From NCBI GenBank assembly GCA_049347715.1, contig CP186339.1:744001-808000 (forward strand): DNA of 64,000 nucleotides, in the 5' to 3' direction. The position numbers and the translations under genes were made by a program. Below the pieces are notes generated by a model. It was not told where the DNA came from. It searched no databases and saw only the letters and a list, made by a program, of their open reading frames with translations. Shown in pieces: positions 16,478 to 25,481 of the stretch; position 1 is the stretch's first letter, and each line of letters starts with the position of its first letter. This DNA comes from Thalassotalea_B piscium_A (GTDB taxonomy: Bacteria; Pseudomonadota; Gammaproteobacteria; Enterobacterales; Alteromonadaceae).

Positions 16478-18115
16478 ATGAATAAGTGGTTTAAATCTGG
16501 TTCCCCATGGATTTGGTTATCGGCGGGTGGTGTCAGTCTTAGTTTGATTTCTGTATTGGGTCTATTGTGGCTGATTGCTTCAAGAGGCTTGTCATATTTT
16601 TGGCCTGCAGATATTTATCAATTTGAAATGCTTGATGAGTCAGGTAAAGAGTCAACGGTTATTGGTGAGATTTATGATCGAGAATTAATTCCAGTGGAAC
16701 AATTAGTTCACTTAAATATTAAGCTAGACCCAGAACAAGAAACCATAGAGCGTTATTTAGTGAAAACAGGTAATCGTGAACTTGTGAGTTTAGATTTCCG
16801 TTGGTTATTAGTACCTCAAATTGTGAAAAAGTCGACGCCGGATAACTTAGTGGTAATTGAACGTCGCACCAATGGTAATTTTTATGGTGTTATTGAACAG
16901 TTGGTATTAGATGGTAAAGCAGTCTCAATAGATAAAATGCCTGAAATGCTCCATCGTGTTGAAGACTTTCAAACGCAAATAGCGTCGTTACAAAAAGTGG
17001 ATATTGGTGCCATTAATTATCAATTAGAACGTTTGAGATTGAAAAAACGTAAACATATTTTGGATCAAACATTAACAGATGAGATTGCTAAGGATCTTGA
17101 AACTCAAATTCAAACATTAAAAGATGAATATCAAATACTTGAAACTGAGTTAATGGCACTAAGAGAGAAAGTATCGAGAGATCAGCTTATAGTTAAAGTC
17201 ATGGATAATTCTTTGGTAACTATTAGTTTTGAGAATATTTTACAAATTAACTTCAACAATAAAATGAATGTCATTGAGAAATTGCAGTTGTTTTTTGTAC
17301 AGATAGGAAAATTTGTTACCGACGACCCAAGAGAAGCTAACACTGAAGGGGGCGTATTTCCGGCTATTTTTGGCACAGTGTTAATGGTATTACTGATGAC
17401 AGTGATTGTTTCTCCATTAGGTGTTATTGCTGCTATTTATTTGCATGAATATGCTGGTAATAACGGATTAACTAAGTTACTTCGCATTGCTGTTATTAAT
17501 TTAGCTGGTGTTCCTTCAATTGTTTATGGGGTGTTTGGATTAGGCTTTTTTGTTTATATGGTGGGTGGCAACTTAGATCAACTATTTTATGCTGAAACCT
17601 TACCAAGCCCGACGTTTGGTACACCAGGAGTTATGTGGTCAGCCATTACGTTAGCTATATTAACTTTACCTGTTGTTATTGTATCTACTGAAGAAGGCTT
17701 AGCACGAATTCCTTCAGCAATGAGACATGGTAGTTTGGCATTAGGTGCGACAAAAGCGGAAACCTTATGGCGAATTATATTACCTATTGCTAGTCCAGCT
17801 ATTATGACGGGCATTATTTTAGCTATTGCACGTGCGGCCGGTGAAGTTGCACCCTTAATGCTTGTTGGTGTTGTCAAAATGGCACCTAATTTACCTTTAG
17901 ATGGCAACTTTCCATTTCTACATTTAGATCGTAAGTTTATGCACTTAGGATTTCATATTTATGATGTTGGCTTTCAAAGTCCTAACGTAGAAGCGGCAAG
18001 ACCTTTAGTTTATGCAACTGCATTGCTCTTGGTTACTATTATTGTCACGTTAAATATGACGGCAGTAACTATACGAAACCGCCTAAGAGAAAAATATCGT
18101 ATGTTAGAGCATTAA
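16478..18115 (+). CDS. pstA: Phosphate ABC transporter permease PstA with coiled-coil insertion
   Basis: A 545-residue second permease of the Pst system (E. coli PstA has 296). After one N-terminal helix (about 13-35) comes a periplasmic region of about 240 residues that includes a heptad-like coiled coil (residues about 160-235, FQTQIASLQ through ETELMALREKV). The permease core begins near residue 290, with the EAA-type loop SLALGATKAETLWRIILP and the C-terminal RNRLREKYRMLEH. The start follows TAAGGAA. It lies 16 bases after pstC. Both permeases carry extra periplasmic mass, so the two insertions may contact each other. That contact is inference. Confidence 0.92.
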   Translation: MNKWFKSGSPWIWLSAGGVSLSLISVLGLLWLIASRGLSYFWPADIYQFEMLDESGKESTVIGEIYDRELIPVEQLVHLNIKLDPEQETIERYLVKTGNRELVSLDFRWLLVPQIVKKSTPDNLVVIERRTNGNFYGVIEQLVLDGKAVSIDKMPEMLHRVEDFQTQIASLQKVDIGAINYQLERLRLKKRKHILDQTLTDEIAKDLETQIQTLKDEYQILETELMALREKVSRDQLIVKVMDNSLVTISFENILQINFNNKMNVIEKLQLFFVQIGKFVTDDPREANTEGGVFPAIFGTVLMVLLMTVIVSPLGVIAAIYLHEYAGNNGLTKLLRIAVINLAGVPSIVYGVFGLGFFVYMVGGNLDQLFYAETLPSPTFGTPGVMWSAITLAILTLPVVIVSTEEGLARIPSAMRHGSLALGATKAETLWRIILPIASPAIMTGIILAIARAAGEVAPLMLVGVVKMAPNLPLDGNFPFLHLDRKFMHLGFHIYDVGFQSPNVEAARPLVYATALLLVTIIVTLNMTAVTIRNRLREKYRMLEH

Positions 18116-18176
18116 TTGATTTATCAATGTTTTAACTAGAAGGTTTAAAAATTTAATAAGTGTAAAAGAGAAAAAT

Positions 18177-19001
18177 ATGATTTCTGTTAGTCCTAAAGCG
18201 ATTTTACAATCACAGACGAAATTAGATCTAAATAATCTGTCACCTGAACAAGTGGCATTAGAAATAAAAAATTTAGATTTATATTATGGTGAAAAACAGG
18301 CTTTGCAAAATATTTCAATGTCAATTCCTAAAGGACAGGTCACCGCTTTTATTGGTCCTAGTGGTTGTGGTAAATCGACATTATTACGTTGCATTAACCG
18401 TATGAATGATTTGGTTGATATTTGTCGAATTGAAGGGGAAATTAATCTTCATGGAGAAAATATCTATGGTAAGCATGTTGATGTTGCCGCCTTACGACGA
18501 AAAGTAGGCATGGTATTTCAACGTCCTAATCCTTTTCCAAAAAGTATTTATGAAAATGTCATCTATGGTTTGCGTATCATGGGCGAAAATAATCGCCGAG
18601 CACTCGATGAAGCGGTAGAAAAGTCTTTACGTAGTGCTGCGCTTTGGAATGAAGTGAAAGATCGATTACATGAAAGTGCATTGGGTTTATCAGGTGGTCA
18701 GCAACAACGTCTAGTGATTGCACGGGCTATTGCTATACAGCCTGAGGTATTATTACTGGATGAGCCGACCTCTGCTTTGGATCCTATTTCGACCCTCACC
18801 ATTGAAGAGTTAATCAATGATTTGAAAAAGCAATTTACGGTAGTGATTGTTACTCATAACATGCAGCAAGCAGCACGAGTATCTGATCAAACTGCATTTA
18901 TGTATATGGGCGATTTAATCGAATATAGTGATACTAATACACTATTTACCACCCCAAGCAAGAAGAAAACTGAAGATTATATTACTGGCCGTTACGGTTA
19001 G
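18177..19001 (+). CDS. pstB: Phosphate ABC transporter ATP-binding protein PstB
   Basis: A 274-residue ATPase that powers phosphate import at the inner membrane. The Walker A motif is GPSGCGKST, the signature is LGLSGGQQQRL and the Walker B is VLLLDEPTSALDP, followed by the H-loop in VIVTHNMQQA. The PstB-specific RCINRMNDLVD and VGMVFQRPNPFPKSIYENV are present, and the protein ends EDYITGRYG. An N-terminal extension of about 25 residues precedes the ABC domain. Gene order and spacing place it in the Pho-box operon between pstA and phoU. All ATPase residues appear intact. Confidence 0.96.
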   Translation: MISVSPKAILQSQTKLDLNNLSPEQVALEIKNLDLYYGEKQALQNISMSIPKGQVTAFIGPSGCGKSTLLRCINRMNDLVDICRIEGEINLHGENIYGKHVDVAALRRKVGMVFQRPNPFPKSIYENVIYGLRIMGENNRRALDEAVEKSLRSAALWNEVKDRLHESALGLSGGQQQRLVIARAIAIQPEVLLLDEPTSALDPISTLTIEELINDLKKQFTVVIVTHNMQQAARVSDQTAFMYMGDLIEYSDTNTLFTTPSKKKTEDYITGRYG

Positions 19002-19028
19002 CAGTTGACGATAAATTAGGAGAAGGCA

Positions 19029-19730
19029 ATGGATAATTTAAATTTAGGTCGTCATATTTCGGGCCAGTTTAACGAAGATTTAGAACGTGTTATTAATCAT
19101 GTGATGCAGATGGGAGGCTTAGTTGAAAAACAATTATCAGATGCGCTTTCCGCAGTACATGATGCCGACGAAGAACTTGCACGCAAGGTACATAAAAATG
19201 ACTACCAGATTAATAACCTTGAAGTAAGTATCGATGACGAATGTACGCGAATTATTGCAAAGCGTCAGCCTGCCGCTGGCGATTTAAGATTAATCATGGC
19301 AATAGTCAAAACCATTGCTGATCTTGAACGTATTGGTGATGAAGTTAAGAAAATTGCACAAGTGGCTTTAGAGAGTCTTTCGGGCCAACAAAAAGACTTA
19401 TTAATTAATTTAGATAATTTAGGTCGACGTGTGCTTGAATTTCTACAAGCGACACTGGATGCCTTTACACGTATGGACGTAGAAGCAGCAATCGCTACTC
19501 ATCAAAGTGATGCAAAAATCGATCGTGAATATGAAGCCTTAATGCGCCAATTAATGACTTATATGATGGAAGAACCTCGTACTATTCCACAAGTGATGAG
19601 CGTTATTTGGTCTGCAAGAGCATTAGAACGAATTGGTGATCGATGCCAAAATATTTGTGAATATATTATTTATTTTGTGAAAGGTAAGGTTGTTCGCCAT
19701 ACTACAGCAGATGATATTAAAAAAATCTGA
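19029..19730 (+). CDS. phoU: Phosphate signalling regulator PhoU
   Basis: A 233-residue all-helical cytoplasmic protein with two PhoU repeats. Each contains the metal-binding type helix: IIAKRQPAAGDLRLIMAIVK with DLERIGDEVKKIA in the first half, and PRTIPQVMSVIWSARALERI with GDRCQNICEYI in the second. It normally inhibits PhoR signalling when Pst is transporting phosphate. GGAG lies 7 bases before the ATG. It is the last gene of the Pst group, and the gap to the DUF47 gene is 133 bases. Confidence 0.95.
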   Translation: MDNLNLGRHISGQFNEDLERVINHVMQMGGLVEKQLSDALSAVHDADEELARKVHKNDYQINNLEVSIDDECTRIIAKRQPAAGDLRLIMAIVKTIADLERIGDEVKKIAQVALESLSGQQKDLLINLDNLGRRVLEFLQATLDAFTRMDVEAAIATHQSDAKIDREYEALMRQLMTYMMEEPRTIPQVMSVIWSARALERIGDRCQNICEYIIYFVKGKVVRHTTADDIKKI

Positions 19731-19863
19731 GTAAATTGATCTAAATACACTATGATTAAATAGAGACTTAATCATAGTGAAAAAGTCATTTTCTAATGCG
19801 GCTAAATAAGTTAATATCCGCCGCGAATAACAATAAAGAGTTAACACTCCTGGAAATAACACT

Positions 19864-20544
19864 ATGGCCAGTAATTCAATTTTAGGTGTATTTGCAAAAT
19901 CACCTATCAAACCATTAGAAAAACATATTCGAATGGTGAACAAATGTTCTAAGCAACTAGTTCCATTCTTTGATGCAGTTTATGCAAAAGATTGGGCAAC
20001 AGCGGGAAAAGTTAGAACAAAAATCTCAAAACTTGAGCGTGATGCTGATGACTTAAAAAGACAGTTGCGTATGGAATTGCCCGGTGGGCTATTTATGCCA
20101 ATTGATCGTACAGATATTCTTGAGTTGTTATCACAGCAAGACAAGATTGCAAATAAAGCGAAAGATATTGCAGGACGCATTATTGGACGTAATTTAGAAA
20201 TCCCTGAAACGTTACAGGCGCAATTTACTGTTTATCTACAACGGAATATTGATGCTATTGCCAAAGCGGCTGAAGCCATTAATGAATTAGATGATTTATT
20301 ACAAACTGGGTTTCGCGGTCGAGAAGTTGAATTAGTCGACAAAATTATTCATCAATTAGATGAAATTGAATGTGAAACGGATACTTTGCAAGTAACTATT
20401 CGTAAAGATTTACTTGCAATTGAAACAGACATGAATCCTATTGATGTTATGTTTTTATATCAAATTATTGATTGGGTAGGAGACCTTGCCGATTTAGCAG
20501 AAAGAGTTGGCGCTCGATTAGAAATTTTACTGGCTAGAAAATAA
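19864..20544 (+). CDS. DUF47 / TIGR00153 PhoU-like protein partnered with PiT transporter
   Basis: A 226-residue helical protein of the TIGR00153/DUF47 family (distant PhoU relatives). It begins ILGVFAKSPIKPLEKHI and contains RDADDLKRQLRMELPGGLF, PIDRTDILELLSQQD and, near the end, IIDWVGDLADLAERVGAR. In many bacteria this family is encoded directly upstream of a PiT transporter and is thought to regulate its activity, as here (9-base gap). It is cytoplasmic, with no membrane segments. Its position after phoU makes a contiguous phosphate-handling block. Confidence 0.92.
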   Translation: MASNSILGVFAKSPIKPLEKHIRMVNKCSKQLVPFFDAVYAKDWATAGKVRTKISKLERDADDLKRQLRMELPGGLFMPIDRTDILELLSQQDKIANKAKDIAGRIIGRNLEIPETLQAQFTVYLQRNIDAIAKAAEAINELDDLLQTGFRGREVELVDKIIHQLDEIECETDTLQVTIRKDLLAIETDMNPIDVMFLYQIIDWVGDLADLAERVGARLEILLARK

Positions 20545-20553
20545 GGGTAGCTC

Positions 20554-21819
20554 ATGGAAATATTATTATCACATGGCTCAACCTTAGTCATGCTAGCCGC
20601 GATTGTTGGCTTTTTTATGGCTTGGGGTATTGGCGCAAATGATGTCGCTAATGCAATGGGGACATCGGTTGGTTCAAAAGCATTAACTATTAAACAAGCC
20701 ATTATTATCGCTATGGTGTTTGAATTTGCTGGCGCATATTTAGCTGGTGGCGAAGTTACATCAACCATTCGTAAAGGTATTATTGATTCAGCTTTCTTTA
20801 TCGATACCCCTGAATTACTTGTATTTGGTATGATTTCAGCACTCTTTGCTGCGGCAACTTGGTTACTTGTTGCTTCTGTATTGGGTTGGCCTGTATCAAC
20901 GACGCATTCAATTGTTGGTGCTATTATTGGTTTCGCTGCTGTAGGTGTTAGTGGTGATGCTGTTGAATGGGGTAAAGTTGGTGGCATCGTAGGAAGTTGG
21001 ATAATCACGCCACTTATTTCAGGTGTTATTGCTTTTATCATTTTTAATAGTGCTCAAAAGCTTATTTTTGATACTGATAAACCATTAGAAAATGCACGGC
21101 GTTATGTACCTCTTTATATGTTTTTGGCGGGATTTGTACTTTCGTTAGTCACGATAAAGAAAGGGTTAAAACATATAGGTTTGCATATTGATACTTTGGA
21201 CGGTTTTCTCTATGCCATTGCTGTTGCGGTAGTCGTAGCGTTTATCGGTAAAATATTTATTAACCGTATTAAATTTGATGAAAAAGTGACGCGCTCAACG
21301 CATTACGCTAACGTTGAAAAAGTATTCGCAACCTTAATGGTCGTTACTGCATGTTGTATGGCTTTTGCTCATGGTTCTAATGATGTTGCTAATGCGATAG
21401 GTCCACTAGCAGCGGTTGTGAGTATTGTTGATAACGGCGGAGAAATCGTTAAAAAAGCTGCTTTAGTCTGGTGGATATTACCATTAGGTGGTTTAGGTAT
21501 TGTTGCTGGTTTAGCCTTGTTTGGACATCGTGTTATTGCGACTATTGGTAATGGTATTACTCATTTAACTCCAAGTAGAGGTTTTGCTGCTGAACTCGCT
21601 GCCGCTTGTACTGTTGTTATAGCTTCTGGTACAGGTTTACCTATTTCAACCACTCAAACCCTCGTAGGAGCTGTTTTAGGGGTTGGAATGGCAAGAGGTA
21701 TTGCAGCCATTAATTTAGGTGTAGTACGTAACATAGTCGTTTCTTGGGTCATTACCTTACCGGTTGGTGCAGGCTTATCTATTTTATTCTTCTGGATGAT
21801 GAAAGCTATTTTTATCTAA
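20554..21819 (+). CDS. pit: PiT-family inorganic phosphate transporter
   Basis: A 421-residue inner-membrane carrier with about 10-11 hydrophobic segments, using ion-coupled low-affinity phosphate uptake. The two inverted PiT signature repeats are visible: GANDVANAMGTSVGSKALT near residue 30 and HGSNDVANAIGPLAAV near residue 272. Each half also has a PVSTTHS- or PISTTQT-type motif (GWPVSTTHSIVGAIIGFA and GLPISTTQTLVGAVLGVG). Length is normal for the family. It is coupled to the DUF47 gene and followed by a strong terminator, which ends the phosphate block. Confidence 0.95.
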   Translation: MEILLSHGSTLVMLAAIVGFFMAWGIGANDVANAMGTSVGSKALTIKQAIIIAMVFEFAGAYLAGGEVTSTIRKGIIDSAFFIDTPELLVFGMISALFAAATWLLVASVLGWPVSTTHSIVGAIIGFAAVGVSGDAVEWGKVGGIVGSWIITPLISGVIAFIIFNSAQKLIFDTDKPLENARRYVPLYMFLAGFVLSLVTIKKGLKHIGLHIDTLDGFLYAIAVAVVVAFIGKIFINRIKFDEKVTRSTHYANVEKVFATLMVVTACCMAFAHGSNDVANAIGPLAAVVSIVDNGGEIVKKAALVWWILPLGGLGIVAGLALFGHRVIATIGNGITHLTPSRGFAAELAAACTVVIASGTGLPISTTQTLVGAVLGVGMARGIAAINLGVVRNIVVSWVITLPVGAGLSILFFWMMKAIFI

Positions 21820-21837
21820 TAGCTTACTCTAGAATAG

Positions 21838-21867
21838 AAAAAGGCCAATCAATGATTGGCCTTTTTT
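21838..21867. terminator. Terminator after the PiT gene, usable in both directions
   Basis: GGCCAATC and GATTGGCC pair around the loop AAT. AAAAA lies before the stem and TTTTTT after it. It separates the phosphate block from the convergent ppiC gene. Confidence 0.9.
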
Positions 21868-21892
21868 ATTAATAAATCGTGTCGGCAGTTAA

Positions 21893-22174
21893 TTAATCGT
21901 TACGTGCGGTAACTTCAATTAAATGAAAACCAAATTGAGTTTTTACAGGACCTTGAACGGTATTTACTGGAGCTGTAAATACGACATCTTCAAATTCTTT
22001 TACCATTTGTCCTTTTCCAAAAGATCCTAAAGCGCCACCTTGCGTTTTAGACGGACAATTTGAATGTTCTTCCGCAACTTTAGCAAAGTCACTCCCATTC
22101 TCAATTTCAGCCTTAAGGGCTAAACATTGTTCTTCGCTGTCGACTAAAATATGTCGTGCTGATGCAGTTATCAT
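21893..22174 (-). CDS. ppiC: Parvulin-type peptidyl-prolyl isomerase PpiC
   Basis: A 93-residue single-domain rotamase, the same length as E. coli PpiC (93). It has no signal peptide, so it acts in the cytoplasm. Conserved parvulin landmarks are ARHILVDSEE, the SNCPSKTQGGALGSFGKGQM core, the phenylalanine of FEDVVF, and the ending TQFGFHLIEV with the active-site histidine. It is a stand-alone gene that converges with pit. Confidence 0.95.
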   Translation of the reverse strand: MITASARHILVDSEEQCLALKAEIENGSDFAKVAEEHSNCPSKTQGGALGSFGKGQMVKEFEDVVFTAPVNTVQGPVKTQFGFHLIEVTARND

Positions 22175-22510
22175 AAGCTGATTTACTTCTCTGTAATTAA
22201 TTCCCCTTCACAGTAACGTATTTATTATTATTTTAAAATTCAAAAATGATATATATGATAAATGTTTTAATGCAAATACGTTATATGATTGATAAAAGTC
22301 AAAACAAGTTGATTTGATGAGCAGGGATAAGTGGTTTTTTTATGATGGTTTATCACTAAACTGATCTGGGTTTTATAGATAATCTACTGATATATGTCAC
22401 GTTTTATTTTTGTGTTAAAAAAAGTGATATTTTTTCAAACTATTTAGTTAAACCACGCTACCTTAATTATAACGATGACAAATTAATTCATTTACTGCTT
22501 AGGAATATAT
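22175..22510. other. Promoter region between ppiC and the ECF sigma operon
   Basis: About 336 AT-rich bases between divergent genes. No open frame of note and no clear ECF-type promoter or terminator could be identified. A run AAAAAAAGTGATATTTTTTC near 22419 is a short AT hairpin. This stretch must hold the start signals of both ppiC and the sigma-factor gene. Confidence 0.4.
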
Positions 22511-23065
22511 GTGTTTGAACGAAGTGACGAAACGCTCATAAAACAAGTACTCAAAGGAAAGAAATCTTCTTGGATTACTTTAGTTAAACGTTATGAAAAA
22601 CCTTTATATAATTATGCATTACGTATGGTGAGTCATCGAGAAGATGCTTTAGATTTAATGCAGGACGTTTTTGTTGCAGTTTTTCGTAATTTATCGAGCT
22701 TTCGTGGTGATAGCCCTTTTAAAGGGTGGTTATTTAAAATTGCTCACTACCGTTGTATTGAATTTTATCGACGCAAACGTCCAATGCAAGGATTAGATGA
22801 TGTACCCGAACAAGTTAGTGAGCACAAAGACTCTTGTCCTGAATATTTAATGCATACAGGGCAACAAAACCAGGAACTGCATAAGGCGTTAGCCATACTG
22901 CCAGTGAATCAAAAATTAGTCATCGAAATGAAATTTTTCCAACACTGCACCTTTGAAGAAATAGCCAAACAGCTTGGTATTTCAGTTAATACCGCAAAAT
23001 CTAGGCTATACAGTGCATTAGATAAACTAAAAGGTCATCTGGAGTTAACCAATGAAAACACCTAA
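22511..23065 (+). CDS. ECF-type RNA polymerase sigma factor
   Basis: A 184-residue sigma-70 family factor with regions 2 and 4 only. Region 2 includes YALRMVSHREDALDLMQDVF and the -10-recognition part FKGWLFKIAHYRCIEFYRRK. Region 4 is a helix-turn-helix CTFEEIAKQLGISVNTAKSR. It starts at GTG 22511 with TTAGGA 7 bases upstream; the overlapping ATG at 22509 is in another frame. Its last 14 bases overlap the next gene, a membrane protein that is the likely anti-sigma factor. It belongs to the RpoE-like ECF class, but the subgroup cannot be given from sequence alone. Confidence 0.92.
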   Translation: MFERSDETLIKQVLKGKKSSWITLVKRYEKPLYNYALRMVSHREDALDLMQDVFVAVFRNLSSFRGDSPFKGWLFKIAHYRCIEFYRRKRPMQGLDDVPEQVSEHKDSCPEYLMHTGQQNQELHKALAILPVNQKLVIEMKFFQHCTFEEIAKQLGISVNTAKSRLYSALDKLKGHLELTNENT

Positions 23066-23738
23066 AGATAACCATTCTGAGCAAAAATTGAGTCAGTGGT
23101 TAGATCAACAAAGTGATGATTTAGCATTAAATGAAAGCCTTACAGAGGGGGATCCGAAATGGCAAGAACGGGCAAATACTGCTAACTACATTGCTCATCA
23201 AGTTGAAGTTACCCCTGAACATGAGGTGCCTGATTGGGATCGATCAAGTACTTTTATACAAAATAAAACACCCTGGTGGCAGTGGCGAGGGTTACCTGCG
23301 ATGTCGATGGTATTTTCTTTCTTTGCTTTGTCCTTGGTTATTTTTAATGTGGATTTTACTCTCAAAGAGGGGGCGATGATTATTAGTTTTTCAGGTAATG
23401 ACACCGCTAAGCAACAAGCTGATATTGAAAGTTTGATTGATCAAAAATTACAACGTTTTGCGAATGAACAACAAGTGGTTTTGGCCAATTATGCAGCTGA
23501 TATTAAAGTAAAACAGCAGGACAATAATTTACAGCTAGCAAGTTATATTTTAAGTGCTTCACGGCAAGAGCGAAAAGAGGATATCAGTGATTTTGTACAA
23601 TATATTAATGAACAACGTGCAGATGAACAATTTAATAACAAACTTAAATTTAAACAACTAGAGCAAGCGTTGTTTTATAACAAAGCCAGTAATAATGAGC
23701 AAAATAGTATGCCGGCAAACTGGACATCAGAGGAGTAG
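23052..23738 (+). CDS. Single-pass membrane protein, probable anti-sigma factor
   Basis: A 228-residue protein with a soluble N-terminal part (about 1-78), one membrane segment at about residues 82-102 (AMSMVFSFFALSLVIFNV) and a mostly helical, Gln/Lys-rich C-terminal part of about 125 residues that would lie in the periplasm. It overlaps the ECF gene by 14 bases, the typical coupling of sigma and anti-sigma genes. The N-terminus lacks the HxxxCxxC zinc motif of ZAS anti-sigma domains. Its helix SEQKLSQWLDQQSDDLALNE could be the sigma-binding part. The anti-sigma role comes from position and topology, not from a recognised family. Confidence 0.65.
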   Translation: MKTPKDNHSEQKLSQWLDQQSDDLALNESLTEGDPKWQERANTANYIAHQVEVTPEHEVPDWDRSSTFIQNKTPWWQWRGLPAMSMVFSFFALSLVIFNVDFTLKEGAMIISFSGNDTAKQQADIESLIDQKLQRFANEQQVVLANYAADIKVKQQDNNLQLASYILSASRQERKEDISDFVQYINEQRADEQFNNKLKFKQLEQALFYNKASNNEQNSMPANWTSEE

Positions 23739-23742
23739 TATC

Positions 23743-24669
23743 ATGAACATATGTAAACCACTAATAATTTCAATGGCTTTATCAATTAGTACAGTGTCTG
23801 CTGCACAAGCAAAATATGAGGAAATGAATAAACAGCTAGCGATTATGAATAATATTATTAAGGCGTCTGTTGTTAATTCATCAAATTCCAATTCAATCAA
23901 ATTGTCTGGTGTTAATAGTACCTATCTTGAAGGTCAAGGTATTGTGTTTACGCTGACTTCAAATTCACGTTTTAGTGGTTGGGGGGACTATAATTTTAAT
24001 TTTGTCTTACCTGAATTACCCGAGCTCCCAGACGTATCTTTTACATCCCGTGATGTGTCTGATTATGACCTAAATGATGATGAAGAAAAAATTGCGTCAT
24101 TCACTAATAATGCATTAGAGATGGCAGCTCAAGGCTATGAGCGGGCGATGGAAACGATGGAAAGTAAACAAGAAGGATATCGCGAGTTACGAGATTCACA
24201 ACGGGAGCTTAAATATCGTTTACGTGACATTGAACGAGAAACGCGAGATATAGAGTACCAATTAAGATTTGCAGAAAAAGAAGGTAAAGAAAAATTAATG
24301 AAGAAAAAAAATAGTTTAGCGGAAAAACGTGCAGCTCTTGAAAATAAAGCGAAAGCACTTAATGAGCAAACGATCGCATTAAAAAAAGAGCAAGAGCAGG
24401 AAAAACAAAAGCAACTTAAGATACGTAGTACTTATTACACTCAGTTAGCAGAGTCAATTACAGATACGCTTTGCTTATATGGCAATGGTTTAAAGGCTTT
24501 ACCTAAAGATGAGAGTGTGAGCCTTATCTTAAAATCTGCAGGTAATAAAGTAAATAATCGCTACAAAGATAAAATTTATGTATTTAGTAAACAGGCAATT
24601 AGTAGTTGTTCTGCAGATAAAATTACGTCAACTCAGTTACTCGCAAAAGCTGTGCATTATCAATTTTAA
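23743..24669 (+). CDS. Secreted coiled-coil protein of the ECF operon
   Basis: A 308-residue protein not matched to a named family. The start chosen is ATG 23743, with AGGAG 7 bases upstream; the longer frame from 23695 overlaps the previous gene and hides the signal peptide. Residues 1-24 form a signal peptide (MNICKPLIISMALSISTVSA). Then come a beta-rich segment (residues about 45-95, VFTLTSNSRFSGWGDYNF) and a long charged coiled coil (residues about 135-245, many Glu/Arg/Lys heptads such as YRLRDIERETRDIEYQL). A C-terminal domain with two cysteines (DTLCLYGNG and AISSCSAD) ends the protein. Third gene after sigma and anti-sigma, so it may be the envelope sensor or a regulon member. Confidence 0.7.
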   Translation: MNICKPLIISMALSISTVSAAQAKYEEMNKQLAIMNNIIKASVVNSSNSNSIKLSGVNSTYLEGQGIVFTLTSNSRFSGWGDYNFNFVLPELPELPDVSFTSRDVSDYDLNDDEEKIASFTNNALEMAAQGYERAMETMESKQEGYRELRDSQRELKYRLRDIERETRDIEYQLRFAEKEGKEKLMKKKNSLAEKRAALENKAKALNEQTIALKKEQEQEKQKQLKIRSTYYTQLAESITDTLCLYGNGLKALPKDESVSLILKSAGNKVNNRYKDKIYVFSKQAISSCSADKITSTQLLAKAVHYQF

Positions 24670-24712
24670 TAAGCAATAACTGAAAAAGTACTAGAGCAAA
24701 GTACATATATGC

Positions 24713-24737
24713 AAAAAGCCACATAATGTGGCTTTTT
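24713..24737 (+). terminator. Terminator of the ECF operon
   Basis: GCCAC and GTGGC (extended by AT/AT) pair with AAAAA before and TTTTT after the stem. It lies 44 bases past the stop of the coiled-coil gene. Confidence 0.85.
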
Positions 24738-24770
24738 CAATTAAACGAGGATTATTAGCTAATAGAGATA

Positions 24771-25172
24771 TTAAGATTTACTAATAGAAACCACTTGAAT
24801 ACTTTCATTATCTTCAATTTCTTCTAAGTGATTACCATTTTTAGGAGAGGTGAAATAAGAAATCAGCATTTGTAATTTATCATTAAACAACGCGGTTAAC
24901 TCATAAACTTCGTTAGCTTTATTGCTTGGACAAGAGTCTTCAGAGTGTGCAGTTGTAGTCGTTGATTGAACGGCCATAGACGAGAATAAGCTATTACTAT
25001 AGACAAGTTCATTTGCATGATGATTATGAGAATGCAATGAAAAAAGCACCACAATATTGGCCTCTGGGATAGCCTGATGAGTTTTGATATTGGCGGCTTT
25101 TGTATTAAGTACGGTAAAGCTTGTTAGCCCTATAGTAACGGCTAATAAAACAACCTTGATTAATGATTTCAT
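24771..25172 (-). CDS. Small secreted protein with a histidine cluster, function unknown
   Basis: The frame opens at 25199, but ATG at 25172 has AGAGGA about 8 bases upstream and starts a clean signal peptide (MKSLIKVVLLAVTIGLTSFT, cleavage near TKA-AN), so the protein is 133 residues. The mature part has a histidine-rich stretch HSHNHHANE that could bind metal and one cysteine in EDSCPSNK. A helix follows (ANEVYELTALFNDKLQMLIS), and the tail is acidic. It is single-gene between the ECF operon and glcB. It is not assignable to a family here, and metal binding is only suggested by composition. Confidence 0.6.
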   Translation of the reverse strand: MKSLIKVVLLAVTIGLTSFTVLNTKAANIKTHQAIPEANIVVLFSLHSHNHHANELVYSNSLFSSMAVQSTTTTAHSEDSCPSNKANEVYELTALFNDKLQMLISYFTSPKNGNHLEEIEDNESIQVVSISKS

Positions 25173-25419
25173 TGAGCAATCCTCTTTATAAACGCTCATT
25201 GTTACTATGGTTTATCTTGTAAACCATCATTCTAAATTCTAATTGACAAAAAACTATCAAATTAATTTTAATTTGTTACAAAAAGTTTTACTAGCTATTT
25301 GGGGTAAACGGTATAAATAATAAGTTCAGCTACTTATCTGCATTAAAAAGTAAGCTTATGAATATAAATATACATGGCAAACTATGAACAATTATAAAAT
25401 AATTTTGGTGGGAGGTAAA

Positions 25420-25458
25420 TATAGTGTAATAGACGAAGAGGGTATTTATTACACTATA
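25420..25458 (-). terminator. 12-bp inverted repeat just past glcB, probable terminator
   Basis: TATAGTGTAATA and TATTACACTATA are perfect arms around a 15-base loop, ending 24 bases from the glcB stop codon. The stem is AT-rich and lacks a strong T-run on the minus strand, so termination is probable but not certain. Confidence 0.5.
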
Positions 25459-25481
25459 TTAATATACTTAATGCTAGGTTA

